This document shows positions 26,495 to 36,672 of a DNA stretch of 64,000 nt, in pieces (position 1 is the stretch's first letter; each line of letters begins with the position of its first letter). Under the pieces are notes generated by a model. It did no database searches. It was not told the DNA's origin and worked only from the letters and a program-made list of their open reading frames with translations. The DNA comes from Oscillatoriophycideae cyanobacterium NC_groundwater_1537_Pr4_S-0.65um_50_18 (GTDB lineage Bacteria; Cyanobacteriota; Cyanobacteriia; Elainellales; Elainellaceae), in NCBI GenBank assembly GCA_016208305.1, contig JACQYI010000006.1:620001-684000 (forward strand), read 5' to 3'. Both the position numbers and the translations under genes were made by a program.

Positions 26495-27439
26495 CTAACG
26501 CCGTCGGCGCAAAGCCTCGACTAGCTTAATAAACTCTGCCGGTAAAGGAGCGATCGCCTCTAGCCATTCGCCACTGACCGGATGCTGAAGCCGCAGTTTT
26601 TGGGCATGCAGCGCCTGACCGTTAAGCTTGACTCCCACCGATCGCCCTGCACCATAGACCGGATCGCCGACCACGGGGTGATTGATATGGGCGCTATGAA
26701 CCCGAATTTGGTGAGTTCGCCCTGTCTCTAACTGAAAACGCATGACGCTATAGTTACCCAGCCGCTCCTCGACTTGCCAATGGGTAACTGCGCGTCTGCC
26801 CCCTTTTTCTTCTGACACGATCGCCATCTTTTTGCGATCAACCGGGTGTCTTCCCACGGGTGCATCAATCGTGCCATGAACAGCAGCGGGCGCACCAAAC
26901 ACCACCGCTAGATATTCTCGGCGGGCGGTTTTGGTTTTGAACTGAGCCTGAAGGTGCTGATGGGCGACATCTGTTTTGGCAATGGCGATCGCCCCACTCG
27001 TATCTTTATCAAGCCGATGCACAATGCCGGGACGCTGCACGCCCCCAATCCCGGCCAGTTGGTCGCCACAGTGAGCCAGCAGCGCATTCACCAACGTGCC
27101 GCCCTCGTGACCTGGGGCGGGATGCACCACCAATCCCATCGGCTTATTGAGAATGATCAGCTGCTCGTCTTCATAGAGAATCTCTAACGGCATGGCTTCG
27201 GGCTGCAAATCGAGCGGTTCCGCATCGGGAACCACAACAGAAATGCGATCGCCCCCCTGCACCGTCACTTTCTTAGACAGACAAATCTGTCCATTAACTT
27301 GAATCTGCCCCTGTTCAATCAGCTTCTGGATGCGCGATCGCGACAAATCGGGCACTTGGTCGGCAAGGTAGCGATCAATTCGCTCTGTTCCCTGCTCCAT
27401 TTGCCCCAGTTCAACATTCACTTCAATCGCGCTACTCAC
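26495..27439 (-). CDS. rluD: RluD-type 23S rRNA pseudouridine synthase
   Basis: 314 residues. N-terminal S4 RNA-binding domain (about 18-70: IDRYLADQVPDLSRSRIQKLIEQGQIQVNG) and catalytic domain with GIVHRLDKDTSG carrying the catalytic Asp (about residue 141), LETGRTHQIRVH and PVVGDPVYG. RluA/RluC/RluD subfamilies are hard to separate by eye; the S4 domain plus this length favours RluD. Convergent with cynS, 37 nt apart. Confidence 0.9.
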   Translation of the reverse strand: MSSAIEVNVELGQMEQGTERIDRYLADQVPDLSRSRIQKLIEQGQIQVNGQICLSKKVTVQGGDRISVVVPDAEPLDLQPEAMPLEILYEDEQLIILNKPMGLVVHPAPGHEGGTLVNALLAHCGDQLAGIGGVQRPGIVHRLDKDTSGAIAIAKTDVAHQHLQAQFKTKTARREYLAVVFGAPAAVHGTIDAPVGRHPVDRKKMAIVSEEKGGRRAVTHWQVEERLGNYSVMRFQLETGRTHQIRVHSAHINHPVVGDPVYGAGRSVGVKLNGQALHAQKLRLQHPVSGEWLEAIAPLPAEFIKLVEALRRRR

Positions 27440-27863
27440 CGATTGCCTACCTCTGCAAAGTCCTAGTCTTGAATCCCCACGCTCTCAAACCCTGTGAAGG
27501 TTTTCATTGTATCGACTTATCGGGCTGTGCCGCTCAGATACGGCGATCGTCCCCCAGATAGACCTCCTGTATCTCGGCAGAGCCACGCCACCCTTCACGC
27601 CTGCACAAACTTCACGCCTGTAAAAACATGCGAGCCAGAAGGCTAAATCTTTTCCTAGAAAATAAAAGAGTTTGTCTGCTGCCCACCCTCTAAACCCACA
27701 GCCCTCTAAACTTAGAGATAAGAACTGCTGGCAACGGCACAACATACTGGTACGAATGCAGCGATTCTGCTATCTTACGCTCAGGTGCTTTGTTGATGCC
27801 CTATCCTCTTTAGGAACCAGGAGTTTAAGCCTTAAACTGCGCTGAGTTCCTTCGATAGAAATT
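27440..27863. other. Intergenic region, nothing recognised
   Basis: Between divergently transcribed rluD-like and DUF3611 genes. I see no gene, strong hairpin or repeat. An 86-codon minus-strand frame here has no family likeness. It probably contains both promoters. Confidence 0.5.
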
Positions 27864-28475
27864 ATGACCCATCAATCAGACTCTTACTCTATTCCTCCTG
27901 CCGTCAAGCGTGTCGCCGGAGCCTTTTGGCTGACGGGCTGGGCAAGCTTTTGGGTGCAAATCGTCTTGGCATTCGTTTCAGCACTTGTCCTGCTGTTTGC
28001 CGCCTCTGGATTGGGCGCAACATCTGCGGCTCAGCCCGGAACTCAAGGCATTCCAGGACAAACGCCGATCGCCAATGCAGAAACAGGAATAGGTCTCCTA
28101 TTAGCAATTCTTGGCTTGCTCTGCCTGTTTGCAGGGGCATTCTGGGCTTTTCGCTACACTCGCCTAGCGCGCAAGCTCAAAACCCCCGATGCCCAGTCTC
28201 GCCCCAAGCGAGGAGATGTCGTTCAGGCTCTGCGGATTGGGCTGTTCGTTAACTTGATCGGCATGGTTCTGACCATCTTTGGTGCCCAAGCGATCGTCGG
28301 TTCATTGGTAGGGAAGTCTTTTTCTCAGGGCTTTGCCGTTTTCTCTGGCAATTCTCTTCGCTTCATTACACCGCTGGATCTTTTTTTGGTGCAGTCCAAT
28401 ACAAATACCATCATGGCGCACTTTGTCGGCCTGGTAGCAACGCTCTGGCTGCTGCAATGCATGAATCGCCAATAG
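27864..28475 (+). CDS. DUF3611 family membrane protein
   Basis: 203 residues. An N-terminal polar stretch SIPPAVKRVAGAFWLTGWASFWVQIVLAF leads into membrane helices at about 24-46, 72-95, 120-142 and 178-200. The SIPPAV-KRVA...LTGWASFWVQ opening and LVQSNTNTIMAHFVGL near the end are diagnostic of this cyanobacterial and plastid family. Role unknown; plastid homologues are predicted inner-envelope or thylakoid proteins. Confidence 0.85.
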   Translation: MTHQSDSYSIPPAVKRVAGAFWLTGWASFWVQIVLAFVSALVLLFAASGLGATSAAQPGTQGIPGQTPIANAETGIGLLLAILGLLCLFAGAFWAFRYTRLARKLKTPDAQSRPKRGDVVQALRIGLFVNLIGMVLTIFGAQAIVGSLVGKSFSQGFAVFSGNSLRFITPLDLFLVQSNTNTIMAHFVGLVATLWLLQCMNRQ

Positions 28476-28502
28476 TCCAGCTTCTAGGTTCAATGTTTGG
28501 GT

Positions 28503-29996
28503 TCAATGTTTAGCGCGGCAGCGATCGCAATGTTGACACCCCTTAACCTGCAAAGCCTCCGCCTCTGACGAAAATCCAAACGCCTCTAACAGAAACCCCC
28601 AGCGGCATGTGCGGCTATTGAGATATTTCACCATTTGCTGCGGAGCTTGGGCTGGGCAAGCCATCTGAGATTTGGCAGCGCGATCGATCTGGTAATGAAA
28701 TGGATCTCGCCATTCCAGTTGTCCGGTGCTATGAAGCAGAGACAAGGCGATCGCGCCCTCTTTAAACTGTCGGGTGACAGCGCTAATTTCACCCTGGTCG
28801 GGAAGCTGCCGCATTAGCTTTTGAGCAGTCTGCTGCTGCTTCTGCATCTGATTCTGGAAGAACTGCTGGCGCTGTTGGTCAGCCGAGTCTAGCCACCCTG
28901 TCGGTTCGCTTACCAGGGTCAACGCTTGCGATCGCTTGCCATCGCGTCCGCCTCTGCCCACCTCCTGCACATATTCAGACAGCAGCAGGGGCGCATGAAA
29001 GTGAGCGACCCAGCGGACATTACTTTTGTCGATCCCCATACCAAAGGCGCTGGTACAAACTACGAACTGTAGGCTGCCCGCAATCCAGTCTGCCTCCATT
29101 TGACGACGTTCTTCTGGGCTGAGTCCGGCGTGATAGGCTGCCGTTTGAAATCCTTGCTGTCTCAGCCAAGTTGCTAGCTCCTCACCATCGCGACGGGTGC
29201 GCACATACACCAGTCCCGCTTGGCGGTCGCCCTGTTGAATAAAGCGCAAAAGCTTTTGCCGTCGATCTCTGGGCGTCCAGGCAATCTGCACAGAAAGGTC
29301 TAGATTGGCGCGATAAGGACTTTGTAGAAAAATTTGCGGCTCTTGCAGCTGTAAGACTTGGCGAATGGTTTGCTGCGCCTGCGGATCGGCCGTAGCCGTA
29401 AAGGCAGCGATCGCCATCGGGCTATTGGGCTTGGCTTGCAGCAGTGCCGATCGCACCATTCCTAACCGCCGATAGGCCGGACGAAACGTATCGCCCCACT
29501 GCACCAGACAATGCGCCTCATCCAAAATTAGCCCATTAATTTGCACCTCTGGGCGCATCAACCGCTCCCAAACGGGTGCGCTCAGAAGCGTCTCTGGCGA
29601 AAGATACAGCAAACGCAGTTTTTGATGCTCGATCGCCCACAACACCTGTTTGCGATCGCGACTGGGCAGTTCGCTATGCAGCAACGCAGCAGGCAAACGG
29701 CGACGCTTTAGATCCTGCACCTGATTCTCCATCAGAGCCACCAGAGGCGAAACAACCAGCGTTAGACCCTGGCGTAAGAGAGCGGGAAGCTGAAAGCAAA
29801 TAGACTTACCGCCACCTGTCGGCATAACGATCAGAGCATCCTGACACGTTAACAGGCTTTGGATGATTTCCCCTTGGGGTGCTCGAAAGTCGTCGTATCC
29901 CCAGATTTCTTTAAATCGATGGCGAACGGTCTGCCAGTCGAGGTGCTGGTTCTTGTCCTGATTTTTGTCCTGGTTTTTGAGAAAGGGCAGATGCAT
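28503..29996 (-). CDS. recQ: RecQ family ATP-dependent DNA helicase, short form
   Basis: About 497 residues from ATG 29996 (the frame extends to a GTG at 30053). Helicase motifs: MPTGGGKS (Walker A), LILDEAHCLVQWG (DEAH box), AFTATADPQAQ, VYVRTRRDGEELA, AYHAGLSPEERR, AFGMGIDKSNVRWVAHF and QEVGRGGRDG (arginine finger). The C terminus keeps a zinc-binding cluster (SRTC..., CQHCDRC) but lacks winged-helix completeness and an HRDC domain, so it is shorter than E. coli RecQ. The N-terminal NQDKNQDKNQ is a small internal repeat. Confidence 0.9.
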   Translation of the reverse strand: MHLPFLKNQDKNQDKNQHLDWQTVRHRFKEIWGYDDFRAPQGEIIQSLLTCQDALIVMPTGGGKSICFQLPALLRQGLTLVVSPLVALMENQVQDLKRRRLPAALLHSELPSRDRKQVLWAIEHQKLRLLYLSPETLLSAPVWERLMRPEVQINGLILDEAHCLVQWGDTFRPAYRRLGMVRSALLQAKPNSPMAIAAFTATADPQAQQTIRQVLQLQEPQIFLQSPYRANLDLSVQIAWTPRDRRQKLLRFIQQGDRQAGLVYVRTRRDGEELATWLRQQGFQTAAYHAGLSPEERRQMEADWIAGSLQFVVCTSAFGMGIDKSNVRWVAHFHAPLLLSEYVQEVGRGGRDGKRSQALTLVSEPTGWLDSADQQRQQFFQNQMQKQQQTAQKLMRQLPDQGEISAVTRQFKEGAIALSLLHSTGQLEWRDPFHYQIDRAAKSQMACPAQAPQQMVKYLNSRTCRWGFLLEAFGFSSEAEALQVKGCQHCDRCRAKH

Positions 29997-30820
29997 CCCT
30001 GATTCATTGCAAAGCACTGCCGTTAGAATGCCCAGCCTTTGATCCTTTTGCACAGATCCAATTCAAGTTTGGCGATCGCACAGCCTCAAGATTGCAAATT
30101 GCATACAGCTGCATAACCCAAGATTGTTTGAGTAAATCCCTGAGGTTCATCCATCCATGATCTTGAGTGGAGTTTCACGAGAAATGTTGCGAAATGTATC
30201 CGGAATTCGGCTCGGCTCACCCGTAGCCTAAAACGGGAGGACATTGTAACGAAGTTTTGCGGAAGTACGATCGCTAACACTCACAGCCATAGCCCAGGTT
30301 TTGTGACTAAAGTTACAGCGATCGCAGCTCTAACATCCTCTCAAACTTAAGCGGTTCAGAGCATTAAGGAATTATCTGCTCTTTATGTTTTGAAATATTG
30401 ACTAAAGAAACAGCAGATTGTCTCAATTAAAGTTAATTTAACTTAACATTGGGGTATGCTTTAAGAGTCAAAGTAAATGAGTACATTTTCCTACTGACAC
30501 GTTCGATACCGATTCAGAGCAGTCTTTGCTCGATCCGTAATTGAGCGCTTTGTGGAATAGGTGCAAAGGTCACGCCTGGTCTCAGGATTTCTAGCCTCAG
30601 GACTCATTGCCCTCAGACTACTACCCGATTAACAGGTTCAGCGGCATTGTACATTGCTCGCATCTTGTTCAAGCCAAGTACGAGAGTGTTCAGCATCTAG
30701 CCTCCCCTTCAAGGTGGGTGCACCTCTTCTACAAATTCGAGCCACAGGTTACTTCACAGGCACCTGAGTTAGAAGCTTGAAACCTCCACATCAACTGAAA
30801 TTTTTGGGTAGGCTCCCATC
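29997..30820. other. Intergenic region upstream of ndhD
   Basis: About 820 nt without a convincing gene. The 65-codon minus-strand frame near 30086-30280 has no family likeness. An AT-rich stretch at 30410-30465 is a candidate promoter region for ndhD, which would give it a leader of several hundred nt. I see no known riboswitch. Confidence 0.5.
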
Positions 30821-32425
30821 ATGACTACACAATTTCCTTGGCTTACAACCCTCATCCTCTTTCCGCTTCTGGCATCGTTAGCGATTCCGTTTTTGCCAGA
30901 TAAGTACGGAAAGACGGTTCGTTCTTATGCGCTAGGCGTGGGTTTGACCGAGTTTACCCTAATTATCTACACCTTCTGGAAACACTACACCCTAGGCGAT
31001 TCAGGGTTCCAACTGGTTGAGAACTATGCCTGGATTCCGCAAATTGGCCTGAACTGGTCTTTGGCCGTTGATGGCCTCTCGATGCCGCTGGTCATTTTGA
31101 CCGGGTTAGTCACAACGCTGGCCATTTTCGCTTCTTGGAAGATCACCTATAGACCTCGCCTGTTCTACTTCCTGATGCTGACCATGTATAGCGCTCAGAT
31201 TGGGGTATTCGTAGCCCAGGATTTGCTGCTGTTCTTCCTCATGTGGGAATTGGAATTGGTGCCAGTCTACCTGCTGATTGCAACTTGGGGCGGGCAGCGT
31301 CGTCAGTATGCTGCCACCAAATTTATTCTGTATACCGCGATCGCCTCAGTCTTCATTCTGGTGGCGGCTCTAGCGATGGCATTCTACGGAGATACAGTCA
31401 CCTTTAACATGCAGGAACTGGGAATGAAAGACTATTCCCTCTCCTTTGAGCTGCTGATGTATGCGGCTTTCCTGATTGCCTTTGGCGTGAAACTACCTAT
31501 CTTTCCACTTCACACTTGGCTGCCCGATGCCCACAGTGAAGCACCGGCACCTGTATCGATGATTTTGGCAGGCGTGCTGCTCAAAATGGCAGGCTATGCG
31601 CTGATTCGTATCAATATTGAAATGTTGTCTAACGCCCATGTCTACTTTGCTCCCGTCCTGGCAGTCTTGGGTGCCGTTAGCGTGGTCTATGCCTCTCTCA
31701 CAGCCTTTGCTCAAACCAATCTGAAGCGACGATTAGCCTACTCTTCGATCGCCCACATGGGCTTTGTGCTAATCGGAATTTCTGCCTTCACAGAGTTAGG
31801 GCTGAGTGGTGCCGTTCTGCAAATGGTGTCGCATGGATTAATTGCCGCAACGCTCTTCTTCTTGGCAGGTGTGGCTTACGATCGCACCCACACCTTGATG
31901 ATGGACGAGATGGGCGGCATGGCTAAGCAAATGCCAACGGTGTTTGCTCTGTTCACGGCAGGGTCGATGGCTTCTCTGGCGCTACCCGGCATGAGTGGTT
32001 TTGTCAGCGAGATTTCAGTGTTCCTCGGTTTTGCCACCAGCGATGCCTATAGCACTCCGTTCAAGGTCGCAATCGTTTCACTGGCGGCGATCGGTGTCAT
32101 TCTCTCTTCTATCTACCTACTTTCAATGCTGCGCACCGTTTTCTACGGCGAAGAAAATGCCGAGCTAGTCTCCCATGTGACTTTAACGGATGCCCAGCCT
32201 CGCGAAGCTTTCATCGCACTCTGCCTGCTAATTCCCATCATTGGCATCGGAGTTTATCCCAAGCTGGCTACGCAAACCTATGATGCTAAGACGGTTGAGG
32301 TCGCCGCTCAAGTCCGCCAGGTTCTGCCTGTGCTGGCAGAGCAGCCCTTAGATCAGTTCAAGCGCTCTGTTATTGCTTCTCCTGCAATTGGAGATTCTAA
32401 GAACTTGATTAGCGCTGCAAACTAA
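30821..32425 (+). CDS. ndhD: NAD(P)H-quinone oxidoreductase subunit 4
   Basis: 534 residues, polytopic thylakoid membrane protein of the photosynthetic NDH-1 complex (antiporter-like proton-pumping subunit). Diagnostic stretches: [18 protein letters not shown] with the conserved glutamates, [46 protein letters not shown] and [13 protein letters not shown]. The sequence resembles the D1/D2 group that works with NdhF1 in respiration and cyclic electron flow, rather than the CO2-uptake D3/D4 types; this is by impression. No ndhF is in view. A CRR6-like gene is convergent with it. Confidence 0.96.
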   Translation: MTTQFPWLTTLILFPLLASLAIPFLPDKYGKTVRSYALGVGLTEFTLIIYTFWKHYTLGDSGFQLVENYAWIPQIGLNWSLAVDGLSMPLVILTGLVTTLAIFASWKITYRPRLFYFLMLTMYSAQIGVFVAQDLLLFFLMWELELVPVYLLIATWGGQRRQYAATKFILYTAIASVFILVAALAMAFYGDTVTFNMQELGMKDYSLSFELLMYAAFLIAFGVKLPIFPLHTWLPDAHSEAPAPVSMILAGVLLKMAGYALIRINIEMLSNAHVYFAPVLAVLGAVSVVYASLTAFAQTNLKRRLAYSSIAHMGFVLIGISAFTELGLSGAVLQMVSHGLIAATLFFLAGVAYDRTHTLMMDEMGGMAKQMPTVFALFTAGSMASLALPGMSGFVSEISVFLGFATSDAYSTPFKVAIVSLAAIGVILSSIYLLSMLRTVFYGEENAELVSHVTLTDAQPREAFIALCLLIPIIGIGVYPKLATQTYDAKTVEVAAQVRQVLPVLAEQPLDQFKRSVIASPAIGDSKNLISAAN

Positions 32426-32482
32426 GACTTTGACTAAGCTCTGATTGGCGAGTCGAGTCGAGTTAGTTTGCAAGACAATCGA

Positions 32483-32510
32483 AAGGGGGTGGAGCTATCT
32501 CCACCCCCTT
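32483..32510. terminator. Strong hairpin between convergent ndhD and crr6
   Basis: A 12-bp perfect stem AAGGGGGTGGAG / CTCCACCCCCTT with a CTAT loop. No long T run follows on either strand, but position between convergent genes and stem strength support termination. Confidence 0.75.
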
Positions 32511-32543
32511 CAATGTTAGTGAACTCGCCTAGAGCTAAAGGAG

Positions 32544-33032
32544 CTAAAATCCCACGAGATCAAAAAAGCCGTCGTCGAGTTCATATCCCAACGTTTTTGT
32601 GATGAATTTCATCTTGGTGCGGCTGGCGATGCCCTGCTGCTGCGTCCAGTCCATCAGCACAAAAACTTTTTGCATCACAAAAATCTCTAGAGCTTCCGGG
32701 TTATAGAGAATGCCCTCTAAACCGAACTGATGCGGCACTAGCATGGCGGTATAACGAGACAGCTCACCCTGCCAGTTGAGGACGTAGGGTAGCCAAGGGT
32801 AGCGGGCATCTAACCGCACAAACCACAGCCGAATTTCAGGAATTTCTGACAACTCTCTGGGGTCTGTCGGATCTCGGGGATAGTCAATTTGAAACTGGAT
32901 CTCTTGCTCATGATGGGCGATCGCACCTGGTGAAGATTGTGCTTCTGCGAGCCAACCCTCAATCAGCGTCTGAGCAGGGGCAAGATCGAGGCGATCGAGC
33001 GTTTGAGCGTCAAGGGTGAGGATTGTTGTCAT
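32544..33032 (-). CDS. crr6: CRR6-type NdhI maturation factor
   Basis: 162 residues. The cyanobacterial and plastid CRR6 family is required for maturation of the NdhI peripheral-arm subunit of NDH-1. Recognisable parts are FQIDYPRDPTDPRELSEIPEIRLWFVRLDA, YPWLPYVLNW, ARYTAML-like QLSRYTAMLVPHQF region and the C-terminal TKTLGYELDDGFFDLV. Soluble, no membrane segment. It lies convergent to ndhD, so two genes of one complex are neighbours but not co-transcribed. Confidence 0.85.
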   Translation of the reverse strand: MTTILTLDAQTLDRLDLAPAQTLIEGWLAEAQSSPGAIAHHEQEIQFQIDYPRDPTDPRELSEIPEIRLWFVRLDARYPWLPYVLNWQGELSRYTAMLVPHQFGLEGILYNPEALEIFVMQKVFVLMDWTQQQGIASRTKMKFITKTLGYELDDGFFDLVGF

Positions 33033-33291
33033 GGAGCGATGAAATATCAGGTCAGGCGATTGATAGCCCTAGCGATCATATCGCTTTTAAGTTGTGGCTT
33101 TTAACTTGCGGGATTGCAAGGCACAGCTTGTGACTGAAAACATCTCGTCTGAGCCAACCAATTTTAATCAATAGGTTGCGATCGCCCATAGGCTTTCGGT
33201 ACGATAATAGACTGGCAAGAAAATGACCAAACCATAGCGTCATCGGTTAACGCTATATAAAAGATTTAAGGGTAGACATAGGGGAACGCTC

Positions 33292-33750
33292 ATGGCAAAA
33301 CGGATTCAGTTGGTTTTAAATAAAGACATCGGTAAGCTGGGTCGAGCTGGCGATCTCGTCGAAGTTGCGCCTGGCTATGCTCGCAACTATCTGCTACCTC
33401 AGAAGCTAGCAGTTCACACCACGCCAGGAATTTTGAAGCAGGTCGAGCGCAGACGGGAAGCTGAAAGAAAGCGCTTGGCAGAACTCAAGATTGAAGCTGA
33501 GGCTCAGAAAGCGGCTCTAGAAAAAGCTACTGCTTTGACAATTGCCAAGCAAGAAGGCGAAAAGGAATCCATCTTTGGTACCGTAACCAATCAAGATGTT
33601 GCAGAAGCGATTCAAGCTGCCTTGGGCATTGAAATCGATCGCCGTGATATTACCGTTCCTGAAATCAATAAGCTTGGCAGCTACAACGTAGATATTAAGC
33701 TGCACCCTGAAGTCGTAGCCTCTGTTGCAATTAGCGTGATTGCCAGCTAA
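33292..33750 (+). CDS. rplI: 50S ribosomal protein L9
   Basis: 152 residues. N-terminal rRNA-binding domain ([34 protein letters not shown]), long connecting helix (about 45-75, Glu/Lys/Ala-rich) and C-terminal domain ([13 protein letters not shown]). A terminator follows 37 nt after the stop. It is transcribed alone here; the dnaB that follows rplI in some bacteria is absent. Confidence 0.97.
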   Translation: MAKRIQLVLNKDIGKLGRAGDLVEVAPGYARNYLLPQKLAVHTTPGILKQVERRREAERKRLAELKIEAEAQKAALEKATALTIAKQEGEKESIFGTVTNQDVAEAIQAALGIEIDRRDITVPEINKLGSYNVDIKLHPEVVASVAISVIAS

Positions 33751-33786
33751 CAAACTAGCTAATAAACCAGCCATTTTTACAGTCGT

Positions 33787-33829
33787 ATGAAGGATGCTCT
33801 TGATCTCTAGGGCATCCTTCATGCTTTTT
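33787..33829 (+). terminator. Rho-independent terminator of rplI
   Basis: 11-bp perfect stem ATGAAGGATGC (33787-33797) / GCATCCTTCAT (33812-33822), then GC and T5. Confidence 0.88.
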
Positions 33830-33890
33830 ACTGTCTTATGTAGCTTTACATGTAGCTTCACGCAATTCAGGCAGAGCAATATTCTACAGC

Positions 33891-35960
33891 TCAGAACTGA
33901 AGCTGCCAAATTTTGATCGTTTTGTCAGAACTGCCGCTGATCAGCAGCTTGCCATCAGGACTCAGAGCGATCGCATTCACCGTATCCAGATGCTCTTTCC
34001 AGGTGTCTATGACTCGGCCGCTGGTCAAATCCCAGAGTTTAATGGTGGTGTCACTACTGCCGCTAATCAGCGTTCTGCCGTCAGCCGTGATGGCGATCGT
34101 ATTGACATCCCGAGTATGGTCTGTCAAGGTGCGCAGCAGATCGCCCGTTTGCAGGTTCCAAAGCCGAATAGACTTATCTTTGCTGGCAGTTGCTAGAACC
34201 TGTCCGCGTGGGCTAAAGGCAATGCTATGCAAATGACTCATGTGCCCAACAAACGTCTGGAGCGGTTCTCCGGTTTTCAGGCTCCATAAGTTGACTTTGT
34301 TATCTAACCCGCCGCTTGCCAAATAGTTACCATCTGGGCTGAGGGCGATCGACTTAATCATGCCTGAGGCACTACTCAGCACTTTGAGCAGCATACCCGT
34401 GTTGAGATCCCACAGGCGCACCGTTCGGTCTTCGCCACCGCTGACCAAAATTCGGCCATCGGGGCTAATGGCCACTGCGGTTACATCTCTGGAGTGCCCG
34501 GTCAAGGTTTTGAGCAGCGCCCCATTCAGAAAGTTCCAAATTTTGACGGTGTAATCGTCGCTACCGCTGACCAAAAAGCGGCCATTGGGGCTAATGGCGA
34601 TCGTGTTTACGCCACGCGTATGCCCTGACAGGGTCAGCAGTTCATCTCCCGTCGTCAGGTTCCAGATTTTTATCTTGTCATCTAGACTGCTGCTGGCAAA
34701 GGTAGGGGTAGATTGACTAATCGCAATATCTGTCACCCAAGAAGAATGCCCTATCAGCGTTTGAATACAGCGTGATGAGCCAGATCGCAGCGGGGTAGGT
34801 CTAGCCCCAGGCTGCCCCGAAACAGGAGGCTTAGAAACGGGAGGTTGAGAAACAGGAGGCTGAGAGGCCGAAGGCGAGGGAGCTAGAGGCTTAGAAACGG
34901 GAGGTCGAGAAACCGGGGGCTTGGAGACCGGAGGCTTAGAAACTGGGAGCTTAGCTGCCGCAGGTCTAACCGTTGGGAAAGGCGGCGCGGGCTGAGGCGG
35001 CGGCGGCGACCCAGCCGCACTACTAGCCTTCATAGAGTTTGCTACTTTGTCTGGCGGATGAAACGAGTCAGCATTCAGATCTCGCATTACTTCATCGGCA
35101 GATTGATAGCGATCGCCCACCAAATCACGCAGCAGATTATCCAAAATATAGGCAAGCTGATCGCTAACGGGCTTTTTCCCTTGGCTATGGAGATATTCTC
35201 GCCAGATCCAGCGTCCGTTGAGCGGATCATACAAATTGTCAGGACGGGTGGCGGTTAGCAAATGCAGACAGGTTGCCCCTAGACTATAGAGATCGCTGGC
35301 GGGGTAAGCCTTGCCGCCTCGGAACTGTTCTATAGGCGCATAGCCCTCGGTGCCAATCCGGGTACCCGGCTGTTCGGTGCTCGCTTCTTCATCAATTTGT
35401 TTGGCTACACCAAAGTCAATCAAAATCAGGCGATCGTCTGCTTTGCGACGCAGGATGTTGGTAGGCGTAATGTCGCGATGAATGACCTGATGCTTGTGAA
35501 TAAACCGCAGTACAGGCAACACATCGGCTAACACATCTCGGATTTGGCGCTCGTTAAACGCGCCTTGTTGCCGCATTTCTTGGAGCAAACTTTGCCCCTC
35601 AACAAACTGCTGCACCAGATAAAGAAATCCGCCCTGCTCAAAATAGGCCAGCAGGTTAGGAATCTGCGGATGCGCTGCTAGCTCATCCAGACGAACGGCC
35701 TCTTGTGTAAACAGCCGAATCGCCTTCTCCATCGACTTTGTGCCCTGCACCTGCGGCGAAAATTGCTTGATGACGCAGTGGCTATTTAAACGATCTTCGT
35801 CTTGAGCAAGATAAGTTCTGCCAAAACCACCCTGCCCCAGCGGACTCATGGCCCGATAGCGCTCTCTTAGCCGAACCAGCGGTGAACCGCAGCTTTGACA
35901 AATTTTGGCATCATCGGGATTGAGCGGCTTCTGGCATTGGGGATTGATACAGCAAATCAT
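33891..35960 (-). CDS. Serine/threonine protein kinase with WD40 repeats
   Basis: 689 residues from ATG 35960. Order: N-terminal zinc ribbon (CCINPQC...CQSCG, about 3-25); kinase domain (about 38-300) with GQGGFGRTYLA glycine loop, VIKQF lysine, VIHRDITPTNIL catalytic loop, LIDFGVAK metal loop and GTEGYAPIEQ; a low-complexity linker of PPVSK-type repeats (about 330-390); then seven WD40 repeats (about 400-689) forming a full propeller. The catalytic residues are present, so it should be active. This architecture is common in filamentous cyanobacteria. The target is unknown. Confidence 0.92.
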   Translation of the reverse strand: MICCINPQCQKPLNPDDAKICQSCGSPLVRLRERYRAMSPLGQGGFGRTYLAQDEDRLNSHCVIKQFSPQVQGTKSMEKAIRLFTQEAVRLDELAAHPQIPNLLAYFEQGGFLYLVQQFVEGQSLLQEMRQQGAFNERQIRDVLADVLPVLRFIHKHQVIHRDITPTNILRRKADDRLILIDFGVAKQIDEEASTEQPGTRIGTEGYAPIEQFRGGKAYPASDLYSLGATCLHLLTATRPDNLYDPLNGRWIWREYLHSQGKKPVSDQLAYILDNLLRDLVGDRYQSADEVMRDLNADSFHPPDKVANSMKASSAAGSPPPPQPAPPFPTVRPAAAKLPVSKPPVSKPPVSRPPVSKPLAPSPSASQPPVSQPPVSKPPVSGQPGARPTPLRSGSSRCIQTLIGHSSWVTDIAISQSTPTFASSSLDDKIKIWNLTTGDELLTLSGHTRGVNTIAISPNGRFLVSGSDDYTVKIWNFLNGALLKTLTGHSRDVTAVAISPDGRILVSGGEDRTVRLWDLNTGMLLKVLSSASGMIKSIALSPDGNYLASGGLDNKVNLWSLKTGEPLQTFVGHMSHLHSIAFSPRGQVLATASKDKSIRLWNLQTGDLLRTLTDHTRDVNTIAITADGRTLISGSSDTTIKLWDLTSGRVIDTWKEHLDTVNAIALSPDGKLLISGSSDKTIKIWQLQF

Positions 35961-36187
35961 GGCGAGGGTAGCGCACGGGGGGATACTCAAAAACCTGCTT
36001 TTTACTAGAGCCTTTTCACCAAAGTTTCTTTACCAGAATCTCTTGACTAGATTCTGTCTGCCCATCGCAACTCTGGCGGGTCTAACAGTCGATCGTGCCC
36101 TAAACAGGCTGTCTGGATTAGGTAGAAGGCGCTGAACGCCTGCTTCCAACAAAACCAACAGTCATGAGACACAACCTTTCCAGTCAG

Positions 36188-36233
36188 CAAATCTATAGTC
36201 AATTAAATTTATATTCAACAAATCTATATTCAA
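36188..36233. repeat. Three AT-rich direct repeats of about 15 bp
   Basis: CAAATCTATAGTCAA (36188-36202), a diverged TAAATTTATATTCAA (36204-36218) and CAAATCTATATTCAA (36219-36233), just downstream of the DUF3593 gene. Confidence 0.7.
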
Positions 36234-36255
36234 ATCTTAAACGGATTATTTGATA

Positions 36256-36630
36256 TTAGAGATTAGATTCTGATGCAGTCTGGGAGTCATTACTCTTTTG
36301 TCCTGAGATCGAACTCGTTTTTAGCCCAGAACTCAAGCCCTGATCTTTTAACTGAGCGATCGCCTGACGAAATCCCAACACAACCAAAATATTGGCAAGC
36401 GTCAGAAAAGATTCGGCACTGCCATGCAGCCAGTCAATGTTTGCTAAAGACGTTCCGTAATGCACCTTGGCATATAGCCCAGCGGGAATCGTGACCGCAA
36501 CAAAGACCAGCGTCATATAAAAACCAATCAGCGCCAGTCGCGGAGTTTGCTGCGATCGCGTCAAGAACCAAAGAAATCCCAGATAGGGCAATAGGGACAG
36601 GCCAAACAGAGTATTTTGAGACATCATCAT
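36256..36630 (-). CDS. DUF3593 family membrane protein
   Basis: About 124 residues from ATG 36630 (three consecutive ATGs; MSQNTLF at 36624 is the usual family start). Three hydrophobic segments: LFGLSLLPYLGFLWFL, LALIGFYMTLVFVAVTIPAG and SFLTLANILVVLGFR. The block YAKVHYGTSLANIDWLHGSAES is the family signature. The C-terminal 30 residues are polar. Found in cyanobacteria and plants, typically beside DUF2499, as here (42 nt apart). Function unknown. Confidence 0.82.
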   Translation of the reverse strand: MMMSQNTLFGLSLLPYLGFLWFLTRSQQTPRLALIGFYMTLVFVAVTIPAGLYAKVHYGTSLANIDWLHGSAESFLTLANILVVLGFRQAIAQLKDQGLSSGLKTSSISGQKSNDSQTASESNL

Positions 36631-36672
36631 AGGTTTGCTCAAATCATAATTTTGCTTGAATCAGAGCCTGAA

